Assembly: GCF_007558865.1 (NCBI RefSeq)
Contig: NZ_VLPK01000002.1
Location: 1 to 64,000 of the forward strand
Length of the DNA stretch: 64,000 nt
Origin: Mucilaginibacter corticis
Lineage (GTDB): Bacteria; Bacteroidota; Bacteroidia; Sphingobacteriales; Sphingobacteriaceae
Direction of reading: 5' to 3'
The position numbers were made by a program, and so were the translations under genes. The notes under the pieces were generated by a model, which saw only the letters and a list, made by a program, of their open reading frames with translations, did not search any database and was not told the DNA's origin. This document shows positions 17,295 to 25,492 of this stretch, piece after piece. Each line of letters begins with the position of its first letter. Position 1 is the stretch's first letter.

Positions 17295-17761
17295 TGGAAA
17301 CCACAACTTTTCTGTACAGTAAGCGCAATAGTATAGTTACTATTATAGTAATGCTGGTATTAGGTGTGCTTTTTACTTCAAACATAAATAAGGCTTATAG
17401 CAATAATGACAAGCCCGACCTGATCGTGTTTGCAGGTTTGCTGGTGCTACTGGCTTTTGTATTGGTTATAGTGGTAGCTAAAAGGTTATTGCCTGCGCTG
17501 CGTAGAGAGGTTATTCTCGAATTTAATGAAACCGTACTGATAGATTACCTGAGAAACATCACGGTTAACTGGGGTGATATTGAATCGATAGGCTTCAGGC
17601 GTACCCGCAGCTCGTCCATGATGATACTTAATTTAAAATGGGAATCTGATTATGGTAAATACATTACCGTATCGTTAAGATGGGTTGAGGGTAAAGACAA
17701 TGATATTTATAGTACGGCCTTAACTTATTTTAACCGTTATTCTGATCCGGCTATCTTATAA
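17294..17761 (+). CDS. Two-helix membrane protein with PH-like C-terminal part
   Basis: 155 residues with two transmembrane helices (about 13-30, IVTIIVMLVLGVLF; about 45-65, LIVFAGLLVLLAFVLVIVVA) and a soluble C-terminal part with the pattern of bacterial PH-like domains (VILEFNETVLIDYL, WGDIESIGFRR). The same layout occurs in the unrelated-looking gene at 44367-44813. Function unknown. It is translationally coupled to the repressor gene (TAATG overlap), so it may be a prophage gene expressed in the lysogen, for example one that protects the host envelope; that last point is guesswork. Confidence 0.6.
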   Translation: METTTFLYSKRNSIVTIIVMLVLGVLFTSNINKAYSNNDKPDLIVFAGLLVLLAFVLVIVVAKRLLPALRREVILEFNETVLIDYLRNITVNWGDIESIGFRRTRSSSMMILNLKWESDYGKYITVSLRWVEGKDNDIYSTALTYFNRYSDPAIL

Positions 17762-17830
17762 AAGACCAACCGTTAACCACTATTAGTTTTATTTAGTTTT
17801 ATAGGGTACTTTGTTTATAATTGCAGCCAC

Positions 17831-18190
17831 ATGGCAGACGACGGTATTGTTAAGCGACTAAAGGTAATTGTTAAAGATCATGGTGGACAGCTGGCATTGG
17901 CAGGCGCCATTGGCGTAGACCAAGGCTTTATCAGTAAGGTAATTAACAAAAAGCAGGAGGTTAGCTATTACCTGATCAGCAAGCTTTGTTTCCAGTTAAA
18001 GTACTCGCCTGAGTGGCTGATATTGGGTACGGGTGAGAAGAAGATCACCAAAGCCGAATCGCCTAAACTGATCACCGAGATACAAATGATGCGTACCGAG
18101 CTTGATATCCTGCACGCCCGCATGCGCGCTTTTGAAATGGAGATCAAAGAATTAAGGGATAGTACGGGCCAACAACAGCAGGCTGGTTAG
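17831..18190 (+). CDS. XRE-like HTH protein with coiled-coil tail
   Basis: 119 residues. Residues about 5-65 form a phage-type helix-turn-helix (GGQLALAGAIGVDQGFISKV, then NKKQEVSYYLISKLCFQLKY and PEWLILGTG). Residues about 75-110 are a heptad-like helix (EIQMMRTELDILHARMRAFE) for dimerisation. Similar short regulators occur in Bacteroidota prophages. Its end overlaps the convergent DUF47 gene by four bases, marking the border between phage remnant and host phosphate genes. Confidence 0.75.
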   Translation: MADDGIVKRLKVIVKDHGGQLALAGAIGVDQGFISKVINKKQEVSYYLISKLCFQLKYSPEWLILGTGEKKITKAESPKLITEIQMMRTELDILHARMRAFEMEIKELRDSTGQQQQAG

Positions 18191-18831
18191 TGTTGCCTGT
18201 TTATTAAAATAGCCTCTAAAGCGTCGCCGGTATTTTTGCAGCGGTTCATGGCATTTTCTAATGACGACAGAATCTCGCGGTATTTGATCAGGTTTATGGC
18301 GTCCTTTTCATTGGCAAATAATTCGGCCACCGCGTTGTAATAGATCTTGTCTGATTGCCGCTCAAGGATCTTTATGCGCTGGCAGGCCTGGTTGGTAGCC
18401 TCCTTGCTGTTTGATGAACTTAATAAGTTAACCACTTTTTGAATTTCAATACTTGCTTCCTGTATCAGCAATGCTATTTCTTTAAACGCGGCAACAAACT
18501 CTTCTATATTATATATGTACATCCTGCCGCTTGCCTCGTTAATGGTATCGGTTACGTTATCAATGCATGATGCCAGAGCATGGATATTACCGCGATTAAT
18601 GGGCGTGAAGATCACCTGGTCAAGCGCCAGATAAATTTTATGGGTGATATCATCGCCAATGTGCTCTAATTTGGTTATTTTCTTATAGATAACTTCCCGA
18701 TCGTCAAAATTGGTGGTATTGACCGCAATTACCAGTAAATCTGCTATATCCACTGTGTTTTTAGCAGCCTCATTAAATAAATTGTAAAATAACTTCCTGT
18801 TTGATAGGTAGTTATGAAATAACCTGCGCAT
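18187..18831 (-). CDS. DUF47 (PhoU-like) family protein
   Basis: 214 residues, all helical, with the two PhoU-like metal-binding-type repeats: KITKLEHIGDDITHKIYLAL (about 50-70) and RIKILERQSDKIYYNAVAEL (about 150-170). DUF47 proteins usually partner low-affinity Pit phosphate transporters, but no pit gene is in view. Here the gene is divergent from the porin-pst-phoU cluster, which supports a role in phosphate control. Cytoplasmic. The gap of 294 bases to the porin contains candidate regulatory repeats. Confidence 0.82.
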   Translation of the reverse strand: MRRLFHNYLSNRKLFYNLFNEAAKNTVDIADLLVIAVNTTNFDDREVIYKKITKLEHIGDDITHKIYLALDQVIFTPINRGNIHALASCIDNVTDTINEASGRMYIYNIEEFVAAFKEIALLIQEASIEIQKVVNLLSSSNSKEATNQACQRIKILERQSDKIYYNAVAELFANEKDAINLIKYREILSSLENAMNRCKNTGDALEAILINRQH

Positions 18832-18905
18832 TGGTATCTGTATTATTGCAAAAAGCTAAAAGTAATAGCCTTGTGTTAAATCAGTATTAAATGAATATAA
18901 TGCTA

Positions 18906-18934
18906 TGTTAAGCCTTTGTTAGGAAAATGTAATT
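18906..18934 (+). promoter_or_regulatory. Three 7-base direct repeats at 11-base spacing (Pho-box-like)
   Basis: TGTTAAG (18906-18912), TGTTAGG (18917-18923) and TGTAATT (18928-18934) are each separated by exactly 4 bases, giving an 11-base period. That is the geometry of PhoB-type boxes (7-base half sites, 4-base spacers) although the bases differ from the enterobacterial CTGTCAT. Placed between the divergent DUF47 and porin/pst genes. Confidence 0.45.
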
Positions 18935-19045
18935 ATTGGTAAATTTATAATATGTTGATTATAAGATAATTAATTGTTAAAATTGATTTAAACGAAAACA
19001 TTTAATTATATATAAATAGGATTATATCTTAAAATAACATTATCA

Positions 19046-19068
19046 AATGTTAATTGTGGCTTAACATT
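19046..19068. promoter_or_regulatory. Inverted repeat upstream of the porin gene
   Basis: AATGTTAA and TTAACATT are perfect 8-base arms around a 7-base spacer, 57 bases before the porin ATG. The arms share the TGTTAA core with the direct repeats at 18906, so the same regulator could bind. Confidence 0.4.
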
Positions 19069-19125
19069 AAGGTAATGCTGCCTCCGCACTTTTGAACCAA
19101 AATTTATTTAACCCTGATTTCAATT

Positions 19126-20484
19126 ATGAAAAAAACGTTTACAAAAGTTTTTAGTGCAGTATTAGTATCAGCTACAATGTTAGCCGGTTTAACTGCCGAA
19201 GCTCAACAAACAACCCTTGCATCAGCTAACACAGATAAAAAAGCTGACGCGAAAGCAGACTCTACTATTACTACAACAACTACTGTAAAGCCAGCAGCTA
19301 AACAAGATCCGGCTGCATGGGTACCTACAAGAAGATTATGGGGATACGCATTTGGCGATCTTTATTTTAACCAACATACTGACGGTGCAAACAGAGGCCC
19401 TGAAACTCAATACAACGGTACACCCGGAAACAGGAACGCTTTCCAATTCCGTCGTTTATATTTAGGTTATGATTATGATATCAACCAAAAATTTAGCGCC
19501 GAAGTATTATTGGCATCTGAGCCTAACGCTAACACAGGTGTTAACGGTACTACTAACATCCAAAATGGCGATAACCTGGTTGACGGTAAAATGGCTTTCT
19601 GGATCAAAAACTTTAACATCCGTGTAAGAGAGATCTGGAAAGGTACTGACTTAGTTGTTGGTGAAATGTCAACTCCTGGTTTCGCGTTAAACACAGGTAA
19701 CTCAAATGCTCCTACTTCGCTTTCAGAAGCAACCTGGGGCTACCGCTTCATCGAAAAAACCATCACCGACTTCCACAAGAACAACTCTTATGACGTAGGT
19801 GCAGCTTTACAAGGTACTTTTGACCCATCTACCAAAAACTTCGGTTACGTATTCATGGTAGGTAACAACAGCCAGTCAAACTTACTTGCAGCGTCTAACC
19901 CATCTACAGGTTTCTACAAAATATTTTATGGTGACCTTTGGGGTAAATTCTTAGACAAAAAATTATACGTAGATATCTACGCTGACTATGTACAAACAGG
20001 TGCAGGTACTGCTACTTTAGGTGAAACAGCTCATAACATGGAGAAGATCTTTGTAGCTTATAACACCAAACCACTTACGGTAGGTGCTGAGGTTTATACA
20101 CAGATGTTTAAAAACGGTGTAACCAGCGCTGCTCACGGTACTCAAAATGCAAACGCTTTAGGTCTATCTTTCTGGGCTAAAGGTAACATCAATGCACAAT
20201 GGGGTTGGTTCGGTCGTTATGACAACTATAACCCATACACCAACTTTGATTCTGCAGTTCCTACCTACACTGCTAATACTACTTATGGTAACTATAGCCC
20301 GCTTTACAAAGAGCAATTTGTTACTGCAGGTTTAGATTTCCAACCGGCTCCAAAAATCCACTTCTCGCCAAACATTTGGTTGGTTCAGTTTAAAGATCAA
20401 AGAGCTGCTACTACTACCGGTCACGTTCCTGATGGTCATGATTTAGTGTACAGAGCTACTTTCTACTACACTTTTGGTAAATAA
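19126..20484 (+). CDS. Outer-membrane porin, probably phosphate-linked
   Basis: 452 residues with signal peptide (KTFTKVFSAVLVSATMLAGL...AEAQ). The mature protein alternates amphipathic strands with aromatic girdles (RRLWGYAFGDLYFN, FQFRRLYLGYDYDINQKFSA, DLWGKFLDKKLYVDIYADYV) and ends with YRATFYYTFGK, a typical last barrel strand. It resembles the phosphate-selective porin O/P group. It is followed 43 bases later by pstS, and the two share the same strongly biased codon use (AAC, GGT, GCT, ACT), which suggests high expression. Probably lets phosphate through the outer membrane for the PstSCAB system. Confidence 0.78.
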   Translation: MKKTFTKVFSAVLVSATMLAGLTAEAQQTTLASANTDKKADAKADSTITTTTTVKPAAKQDPAAWVPTRRLWGYAFGDLYFNQHTDGANRGPETQYNGTPGNRNAFQFRRLYLGYDYDINQKFSAEVLLASEPNANTGVNGTTNIQNGDNLVDGKMAFWIKNFNIRVREIWKGTDLVVGEMSTPGFALNTGNSNAPTSLSEATWGYRFIEKTITDFHKNNSYDVGAALQGTFDPSTKNFGYVFMVGNNSQSNLLAASNPSTGFYKIFYGDLWGKFLDKKLYVDIYADYVQTGAGTATLGETAHNMEKIFVAYNTKPLTVGAEVYTQMFKNGVTSAAHGTQNANALGLSFWAKGNINAQWGWFGRYDNYNPYTNFDSAVPTYTANTTYGNYSPLYKEQFVTAGLDFQPAPKIHFSPNIWLVQFKDQRAATTTGHVPDGHDLVYRATFYYTFGK

Positions 20485-20527
20485 TTTAGAAACAACCCTG
20501 GTTAATAAAATAAATTAAAAAAACGTT

Positions 20528-21568
20528 ATGAATCTTACAAAAAGTTTAAAGTTAGCAGTTGTGGCATTAGCTACATCAGGCTTAGCATTATCAGCATCGG
20601 CACAAGACCTTAAAGGTGCCGGCAGTTCATTTGTGAACCCGCTGTTTCAAAAAATGTTTTCACAATACACTCCTGCTAAAGTTGATTATCAATCAATTGG
20701 TTCAGGTGGTGGTATTGCTCAATTAACAGCTAAAACTGTTGATTTCGGTGACTCTGATGCGCCTTTAAACGACGAGCAAACTACTAAAATGGGCGGCCCT
20801 GCTGCTGTTCTTCATATCCCTATGACATCAGGTGCCGTAGTTGTAACTTACAATGTACCGGGTGTTGCTGGTGGTTTAAAATTATCAGGTAAAGACCTTG
20901 CTGATATCTATTTAGGCAAAGTAAAAACGTGGAATAGCCCTGAAGTTAAAGATTCAAACCCTGGCGTTAACTTGCCTAACTTGCCTATCGTAGTTATCCA
21001 CCGTTCAGACGGTAGCGGTACTTCGTTCATCTTCACTGATTACTTAACTAAAGTAAACCCTGATTGGGCTACTAAAGTTGGTAAAGCTTCTGCTCCAAAC
21101 TGGCCAGCCGGTTTAGGTGGTAAAGGTAGTGAAGGTGTTGCCGGTTTAGTTAAACAAACTCCTGGTGCTATTGGCTATGTTGAGTTAGCTTATGCTATCC
21201 AAAACAAAATGCCTTATGCAAGCATCCAAAACAAAGGTGGTAAATTTATCGTTCCAACAATTGCTGCAACTACTTTAGCAAGTAACGTAACTATCCCTGC
21301 TGATACTAAAGTTTCAGTTACTAATACTGATAATGCTGCAGGTTACCCAATTGCCAGCTTTACCTGGGCTTTGATCTACAAAGAGCAAAACTACAATGGC
21401 CGTACTAAAGACCAGGCTACTAAACTGGTTAAATTATTATGGTGGAATATCCACGAAGGTCAGAAATTTTGCGAAGCTTTAAACTACGCTCCGCTTTCAA
21501 AATCAGCTGTTAAAGCTGCTGAAGCTGTATTAAAATCAGCTACTTACGGCGGTAAAGCAATATTATAA
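20528..21568 (+). CDS. pstS: Phosphate ABC transporter, periplasmic binding protein
   Basis: 346 residues with signal peptide (LKLAVVALATSGLALSASAQ). PstS hallmarks are present: LKGAGSSFVNPLFQKMF at the mature start, SIGSGGGIAQLTAKTVDFGD SDAPL, and the phosphate-binding RSDGSGTSFIFTDYL segment. It captures phosphate in the periplasm for the PstC/PstA channel. The 3' side has a strong hairpin (21631-21663) before pstC, which would give more PstS than permease. Confidence 0.96.
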   Translation: MNLTKSLKLAVVALATSGLALSASAQDLKGAGSSFVNPLFQKMFSQYTPAKVDYQSIGSGGGIAQLTAKTVDFGDSDAPLNDEQTTKMGGPAAVLHIPMTSGAVVVTYNVPGVAGGLKLSGKDLADIYLGKVKTWNSPEVKDSNPGVNLPNLPIVVIHRSDGSGTSFIFTDYLTKVNPDWATKVGKASAPNWPAGLGGKGSEGVAGLVKQTPGAIGYVELAYAIQNKMPYASIQNKGGKFIVPTIAATTLASNVTIPADTKVSVTNTDNAAGYPIASFTWALIYKEQNYNGRTKDQATKLVKLLWWNIHEGQKFCEALNYAPLSKSAVKAAEAVLKSATYGGKAIL

Positions 21569-21630
21569 TTATTGTAAGATTGAATTGAATATTTGATCTG
21601 ATCAAAAATTAAGTGATATTAAATTAAATG

Positions 21631-21668
21631 ATTACCAGCCCTGTTTTTACATGGGCTGGTAATTGTTT
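21631..21668 (+). terminator. Hairpin between pstS and pstC (partial terminator)
   Basis: Perfect 11-base stem ATTACCAGCCC/GGGCTGGTAAT (21631-21641, 21653-21663) with an 11-base loop, followed by TGTTTT. It is 63 bases after the pstS stop and about 28 bases before the pstC start. A leaky terminator or 3'-end stabiliser here would raise PstS over the other Pst proteins, as often seen for binding proteins. Confidence 0.65.
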
Positions 21669-21690
21669 TGTAAACAAACCCCCTAATTTT

Positions 21691-22605
21691 GTGGAAAATA
21701 AAAGATTAGAATTATCCAACGGACAGCTTAAATGGGAAACCATGTTCAAGCTGCTATTAAAAGTGATGAGCGTGTTGTTAGTGCTGATCATAGTGGGTGT
21801 ATTGATAACGCTTATTATAGAATCCTGGCCGTCAATAACATCACAAGGTATAAAATACATATGGGGCAAGGTTTGGGACCCGGTGCAAAACATATACGGT
21901 GCTTATCCATTCCTGGTAGGTACTTTATTAACCTCATTTACAGCGCTGATCATATCCATACCGTTTTCTTACGCTATTGCTATTTACCTGGGCGAGTATA
22001 ATCCTAAAGGCTGGTTGTCTGACCTGCTTAAAAATACTATTGAGCTTATTGCCGCTGTTCCATCAATCATTTATGGTTTCTGGGGATTATTTGTTCTTGT
22101 GCCATTGGTACGTACCTTAGAAATGAAATTAGATATATTACCTTATGGTGTGGGTGTTTTTACAGCATCAATAGTTTTGGCTGTTATGATCATCCCTTAC
22201 GGCGCGTCATTAGGTATAACTTTAATAAGAATGGTTCCATCGCCTTTAAAAGAAGGCGCGTACGCGTTAGGTGCAACCCGCTGGGAAGTTATCCGCAATG
22301 TAATTATGCCTTATACGCGTTCTGGTTTATTTGCGGGCGTATTATTATCATTAGGCAGGGCTTTGGGCGAAACCATGGCCGTTACCATGCTGATAGGTAA
22401 TACTACAGCTGTAGCCGATACATTTAAAAATGTGTTTTTTGGCCCGGGCAATACTATGGCCAGCGTTATAGCCAACGAGTTTGCCGAGGCTGATCATACT
22501 TTGTATTTGTCTGCACTGATTGAATTAGGCCTGGTGCTGTTTGTTGTAACGGTTATTATTAATATGATAGGCAAGCGTATAATTACACGTGTCACTAAAA
22601 GCTAA
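21691..22605 (+). CDS. pstC: Phosphate ABC transporter permease PstC
   Basis: About 304 residues from the GTG at 21691; an ATG at 21742 is the other candidate. An upstream in-frame ATG at 21628 is rejected because it would place the terminator hairpin inside the gene. Six transmembrane segments (for example VMSVLLVLIIVGVLITLII, PFLVGTLLTSFTALIISIPF) and the permease EAA-type loop REGAYALGATRWEVIRNVI-like stretch (KEGAYALGATRWEVIRNVIM) that contacts PstB. Inner-membrane half channel; 4 bases before the pstA start. Confidence 0.93.
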   Translation: MENKRLELSNGQLKWETMFKLLLKVMSVLLVLIIVGVLITLIIESWPSITSQGIKYIWGKVWDPVQNIYGAYPFLVGTLLTSFTALIISIPFSYAIAIYLGEYNPKGWLSDLLKNTIELIAAVPSIIYGFWGLFVLVPLVRTLEMKLDILPYGVGVFTASIVLAVMIIPYGASLGITLIRMVPSPLKEGAYALGATRWEVIRNVIMPYTRSGLFAGVLLSLGRALGETMAVTMLIGNTTAVADTFKNVFFGPGNTMASVIANEFAEADHTLYLSALIELGLVLFVVTVIINMIGKRIITRVTKS

Positions 22606-22609
22606 AGGT

Positions 22610-23455
22610 ATGGAAGCAAAAATAGGAACCAGGAATATTAAAAGTATGATCTTTAAAGGGATCATCGTATTTTTTGCATTTGTAATAACACTGCCGTTAA
22701 TTGTTGTTTTACTGTACATTATTAAACAGGGTATAACCCAGGTAAACTGGACATTTTTAACCCACGTACCTGCGCCCCCGGGCGAGAAAGGCGGCGGTAT
22801 TATCAATGCTTTAACAGGTAGCTTTATAATGGTGTTAATGGCATCAATTGTCGCAGTACCGGTAGGCATATTGGCAGGTATTTATCTTAGCGAAAACCCG
22901 CGTACCAAGCTGGCATATTACAGCGGCTTATGTGTTGATATTTTACAGGGCGTACCATCAATTGTGGTAGGTATTGTAGTTTACTTCTGGGTGGTTAAAC
23001 CAATCGGTGGTTTCTCGGCCATAGCGGGTAGTATCGCACTTGCTATCATGATGTTACCAATAATTATACGGTCTACAGAGCAAACGTTAAAATTACTGCC
23101 CGATTCGCTTAAAGAAGCGGCACTGTCATTAGGTATCCCGTACCACCGTGTAATTTTAAAGGTAATTATCCCTTGCGGTTTTGCAGGTATATTATCAGGT
23201 ATTACGCTGTCAATTGCACGTATCATAGGCGAAACCGCGCCGTTATTGTTTACCGCATTGGGTAACAACTATTTCTCACTAAAAATAACCGGGCAAATGG
23301 AAAGCTTGCCGCACGTAATATTTACGTATGCAACAAGCCCTTATGATGACTGGCATGACCTGGCGTGGGGTGCCTCGTTTATATTATTATTGTTTGTTTT
23401 AACGCTAAACATTGTCACAAAACTGCTAACAAGAAAATGGAAAATACAATTGTAA
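22610..23455 (+). CDS. pstA: Phosphate ABC transporter permease PstA
   Basis: About 281 residues from ATG 22610, 4 bases after the pstC stop; a GTG at 22589 inside pstC is possible. Six membrane helices (GIIVFFAFVITLPLIVVLLY, TGSFIMVLMASIVAVPVGIL) and the coupling loop LKEAALSLGIPYHRVILKVI. Forms the inner-membrane channel with PstC. Its last 19 bases overlap pstB. Confidence 0.94.
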   Translation: MEAKIGTRNIKSMIFKGIIVFFAFVITLPLIVVLLYIIKQGITQVNWTFLTHVPAPPGEKGGGIINALTGSFIMVLMASIVAVPVGILAGIYLSENPRTKLAYYSGLCVDILQGVPSIVVGIVVYFWVVKPIGGFSAIAGSIALAIMMLPIIIRSTEQTLKLLPDSLKEAALSLGIPYHRVILKVIIPCGFAGILSGITLSIARIIGETAPLLFTALGNNYFSLKITGQMESLPHVIFTYATSPYDDWHDLAWGASFILLLFVLTLNIVTKLLTRKWKIQL

Positions 23456-24195
23456 GAGCTGAAAATTACAACGCCTATTTTGGCGACAACCATGTTGTAA
23501 AAGATGTAAACATCAGCATAAATAAAAATGAAGTTATTGCAGTTATGGGCCCGTCAGGCTGCGGCAAGACTACATTTTTACGCGGCATTAACCGTATGCA
23601 TGAGCTTATACCTAACGCAACAGCAAAAGGTAAAATACTGCTTGAGGGCGAGAACGTGTACGATATGAATGCTATATACGTACGTGCTAAAATTGGTATG
23701 GTGTTTCAACGCCCTAACCCTTTCCCAAATTTGAGTATCTATGATAACGTAGTTGCCGGTTATTTATTAAATGGTATCAAAGTATCAAAAGCTGATAAAG
23801 ATGTTATTGTTGAGCGCTCATTAACAAGCGCCGCTTTATGGAAAGAGGTTAAAGACTCATTACATAAAAAAGGTACGTTCTTATCGGGCGGTCAGCAGCA
23901 GCGTTTGTGTATTGCACGCGCTATTGCCATGCAGCCAGAGCTGATCTTATTTGATGAGCCAACATCTGCGCTCGACCCGATATCGACATCGAGCGTTGAA
24001 GCTTTATTCCATGAGTTAAAAGAAAATTATACGCTGATCATTGTAACCCACAACATGCAGCAGGCTGCACGTGTGAGTGACAGGACCGCGTTCTTTTACA
24101 TGGGCGAGCTGGTTGAGTTTGACGATACCAAGCAAATGTTTACCGCCCCGGCAGATCAGCGTACGCAAAATTATATTACAGGTAGATTTTCTTAA
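23437..24195 (+). CDS. pstB: Phosphate ABC transporter ATPase
   Basis: 252 residues from the ATG at 23437 inside the end of pstA. Walker A GPSGCGKT (38-45), Q-loop in GMVFQRPNPFPN, ABC signature LSGGQQQR, Walker B LILFDEPTSALDP, and H-loop in IIVTHNMQQA. Length and motifs are standard for PstB, which powers phosphate import and, with PhoU, takes part in sensing. The overlap with pstA implies coupled translation. Confidence 0.97.
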   Translation: MENTIVRAENYNAYFGDNHVVKDVNISINKNEVIAVMGPSGCGKTTFLRGINRMHELIPNATAKGKILLEGENVYDMNAIYVRAKIGMVFQRPNPFPNLSIYDNVVAGYLLNGIKVSKADKDVIVERSLTSAALWKEVKDSLHKKGTFLSGGQQQRLCIARAIAMQPELILFDEPTSALDPISTSSVEALFHELKENYTLIIVTHNMQQAARVSDRTAFFYMGELVEFDDTKQMFTAPADQRTQNYITGRFS

Positions 24196-24197
24196 TA

Positions 24198-24249
24198 GAG
24201 TCAAGAAACAAGAATCAAGAGACAAGATAATTGTCTTGATTCTTGACTC
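24198..24249. repeat. Intergenic palindrome between pstB and phoU
   Basis: GAGTCAAGAA...CAAGA on the left returns as TCTTG...TTCTTGACTC on the right, forming an imperfect long hairpin of tandem CAAGA-like units. Similar palindromes are common between genes in this group; it may also reduce read-through into phoU. Confidence 0.5.
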
Positions 24250-24289
24250 CTGATTCTTTAATCAATTAAACATATTAATAGAAGAAATA

Positions 24290-24979
24290 ATGACACCATT
24301 AGAGAATGAATTAACCGCGCTTAAAAAAGAGCTGGTTAGCATGTGGATCTTAGTTCAATCGCAACTGAACAAATCTAAAGAGGCTATGGTAAACTTTGAT
24401 AAGGACCTTGCACGCGAGGTTTTGGTTAAAGAGAAACGCGTAAACTCTTATGAGCTTAAGATTGACCGCGACTGCGAAAATATATTCGCTCTGCACTGCC
24501 CGGTAGCTATTGACCTGCGCTTTTTACTGGCCGCGTTAAAAATAAACACCAATTTAGAGCGTATTGGCGATATCGCTGCAGGCATAGCACTGTACGTGGT
24601 TGAGTCGACCGTTAATTTTGATCTTAAAGCTTTAGACAATACCGAGGTTATCCGCATGTATGACGAGGCTATAAATATTTTGCTGGATACCCGTACCGCT
24701 TTTGAGAAAGAGGATACCGTACTGGCGCGCAGCATATTTAAACGTGATGACGTGCTTGACGATATCAATATGGCAGCCCCTGAAACTGTTGGCGAATTAA
24801 TTAAAGCCGATATAAGCTCACTGCCTGAGGCATTATACATCCTGTCGGTGATCCGTAAACTGGAGCGCGTAGGTGACCAGGCGAAAAATATAGCTGAAGA
24901 GATCATATTTTACGTAGAAGCCAAAATACTAAAGCATTTTGAGAGCAGCCAGTCAGGCGAGCTTGGAATAGAAGATTAG
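24290..24979 (+). CDS. phoU: Phosphate signalling protein PhoU
   Basis: 229 residues, helical, with both PhoU repeats: YELKIDRDCENIFALHCPVA (about 50-70) with LERIGDIAAGIA, and LYILSVIRKLERVGDQAKNI (about 185-205). The E/D-rich LERxGDxA motifs bind metal. PhoU links the Pst transporter to the PhoR-type kinase and keeps the phosphate regulon off when phosphate is plentiful. Last gene of the cluster, followed by a terminator. Confidence 0.95.
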   Translation: MTPLENELTALKKELVSMWILVQSQLNKSKEAMVNFDKDLAREVLVKEKRVNSYELKIDRDCENIFALHCPVAIDLRFLLAALKINTNLERIGDIAAGIALYVVESTVNFDLKALDNTEVIRMYDEAINILLDTRTAFEKEDTVLARSIFKRDDVLDDINMAAPETVGELIKADISSLPEALYILSVIRKLERVGDQAKNIAEEIIFYVEAKILKHFESSQSGELGIED

Positions 24980-25012
24980 TGATTGATAATAATTGATAAT
25001 TGTGATTTGTGT

Positions 25013-25044
25013 AAAAAGGTGGGTAGTGATACCCACCTTTTTTT
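25013..25044 (+). terminator. Intrinsic terminator after phoU
   Basis: GGTGGGTA/TACCCACC stem with GTGA loop, A run before and a run of seven Ts after. It also faces the end of the leftward gene 25057-25371 and would work for both. Confidence 0.9.
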
Positions 25045-25056
25045 ATTTAACAACAA

Positions 25057-25371
25057 TCACGCATCAGCGCTATCCAGTACCATTATTTTTCTGCAAAGCG
25101 GGGCGGCGTAATCATCCCTGAAAATATCATGCAGCGGGTCAACCTGGTAGTGATCATGATCTGCTATGCTGTTAAAGGTAACCGATAACGAGGCGTCATA
25201 AGTGTTCTCAGTAACGTCGCGCACTTCTGTAGCGGCAGGCACACCAATATGGATTCCGCGGATAGAGGTTATAGGCACAAGCACGTTCAGACCTTCTATC
25301 AGTTTAGGCAGGTCGGCTTTGTTGTTTAACCAGAAATATACCTGGTGGATAATAATATTTTTTACTTGCAT
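25057..25371 (-). CDS. Dabb (stress-responsive alpha/beta barrel) domain protein
   Basis: 104 residues, one Dabb domain: IIIHQVYFWLNN at the start with the typical H-x-V-x-F-x-L, LPKLIEGLNVLVPI, then YDASLSVTFNSIADHDHYQV and HDIFRDDYAAPLCRKIMVLD. Dabb proteins are small dimeric ferredoxin-like folds of varied or unknown activity. Cytoplasmic. Convergent with phoU and not obviously linked to phosphate. Confidence 0.85.
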   Translation of the reverse strand: MQVKNIIIHQVYFWLNNKADLPKLIEGLNVLVPITSIRGIHIGVPAATEVRDVTENTYDASLSVTFNSIADHDHYQVDPLHDIFRDDYAAPLCRKIMVLDSADA

Positions 25372-25492
25372 GGGTAATGTGGTTTTTGGTAAATATAGTT
25401 AATCGGGCATAAAGCGGAAAAGTGAAAGAAAAAGTAGATATAACTTTTAGCTTTAGTCTTTACCGGCCGGACTCTTTAAATATTTAGCTAAC

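Noticed and set aside
21628..21690. ATG at 21628 as the pstC start
   Set aside because: It lies ahead of the terminator hairpin and adds residues without similarity to PstC.
23365..23436. Upstream in-frame start for pstB
   Set aside because: The 24 added residues are pstA sequence read in another frame; the ATG at 23437 gives the normal PstB N-terminus.
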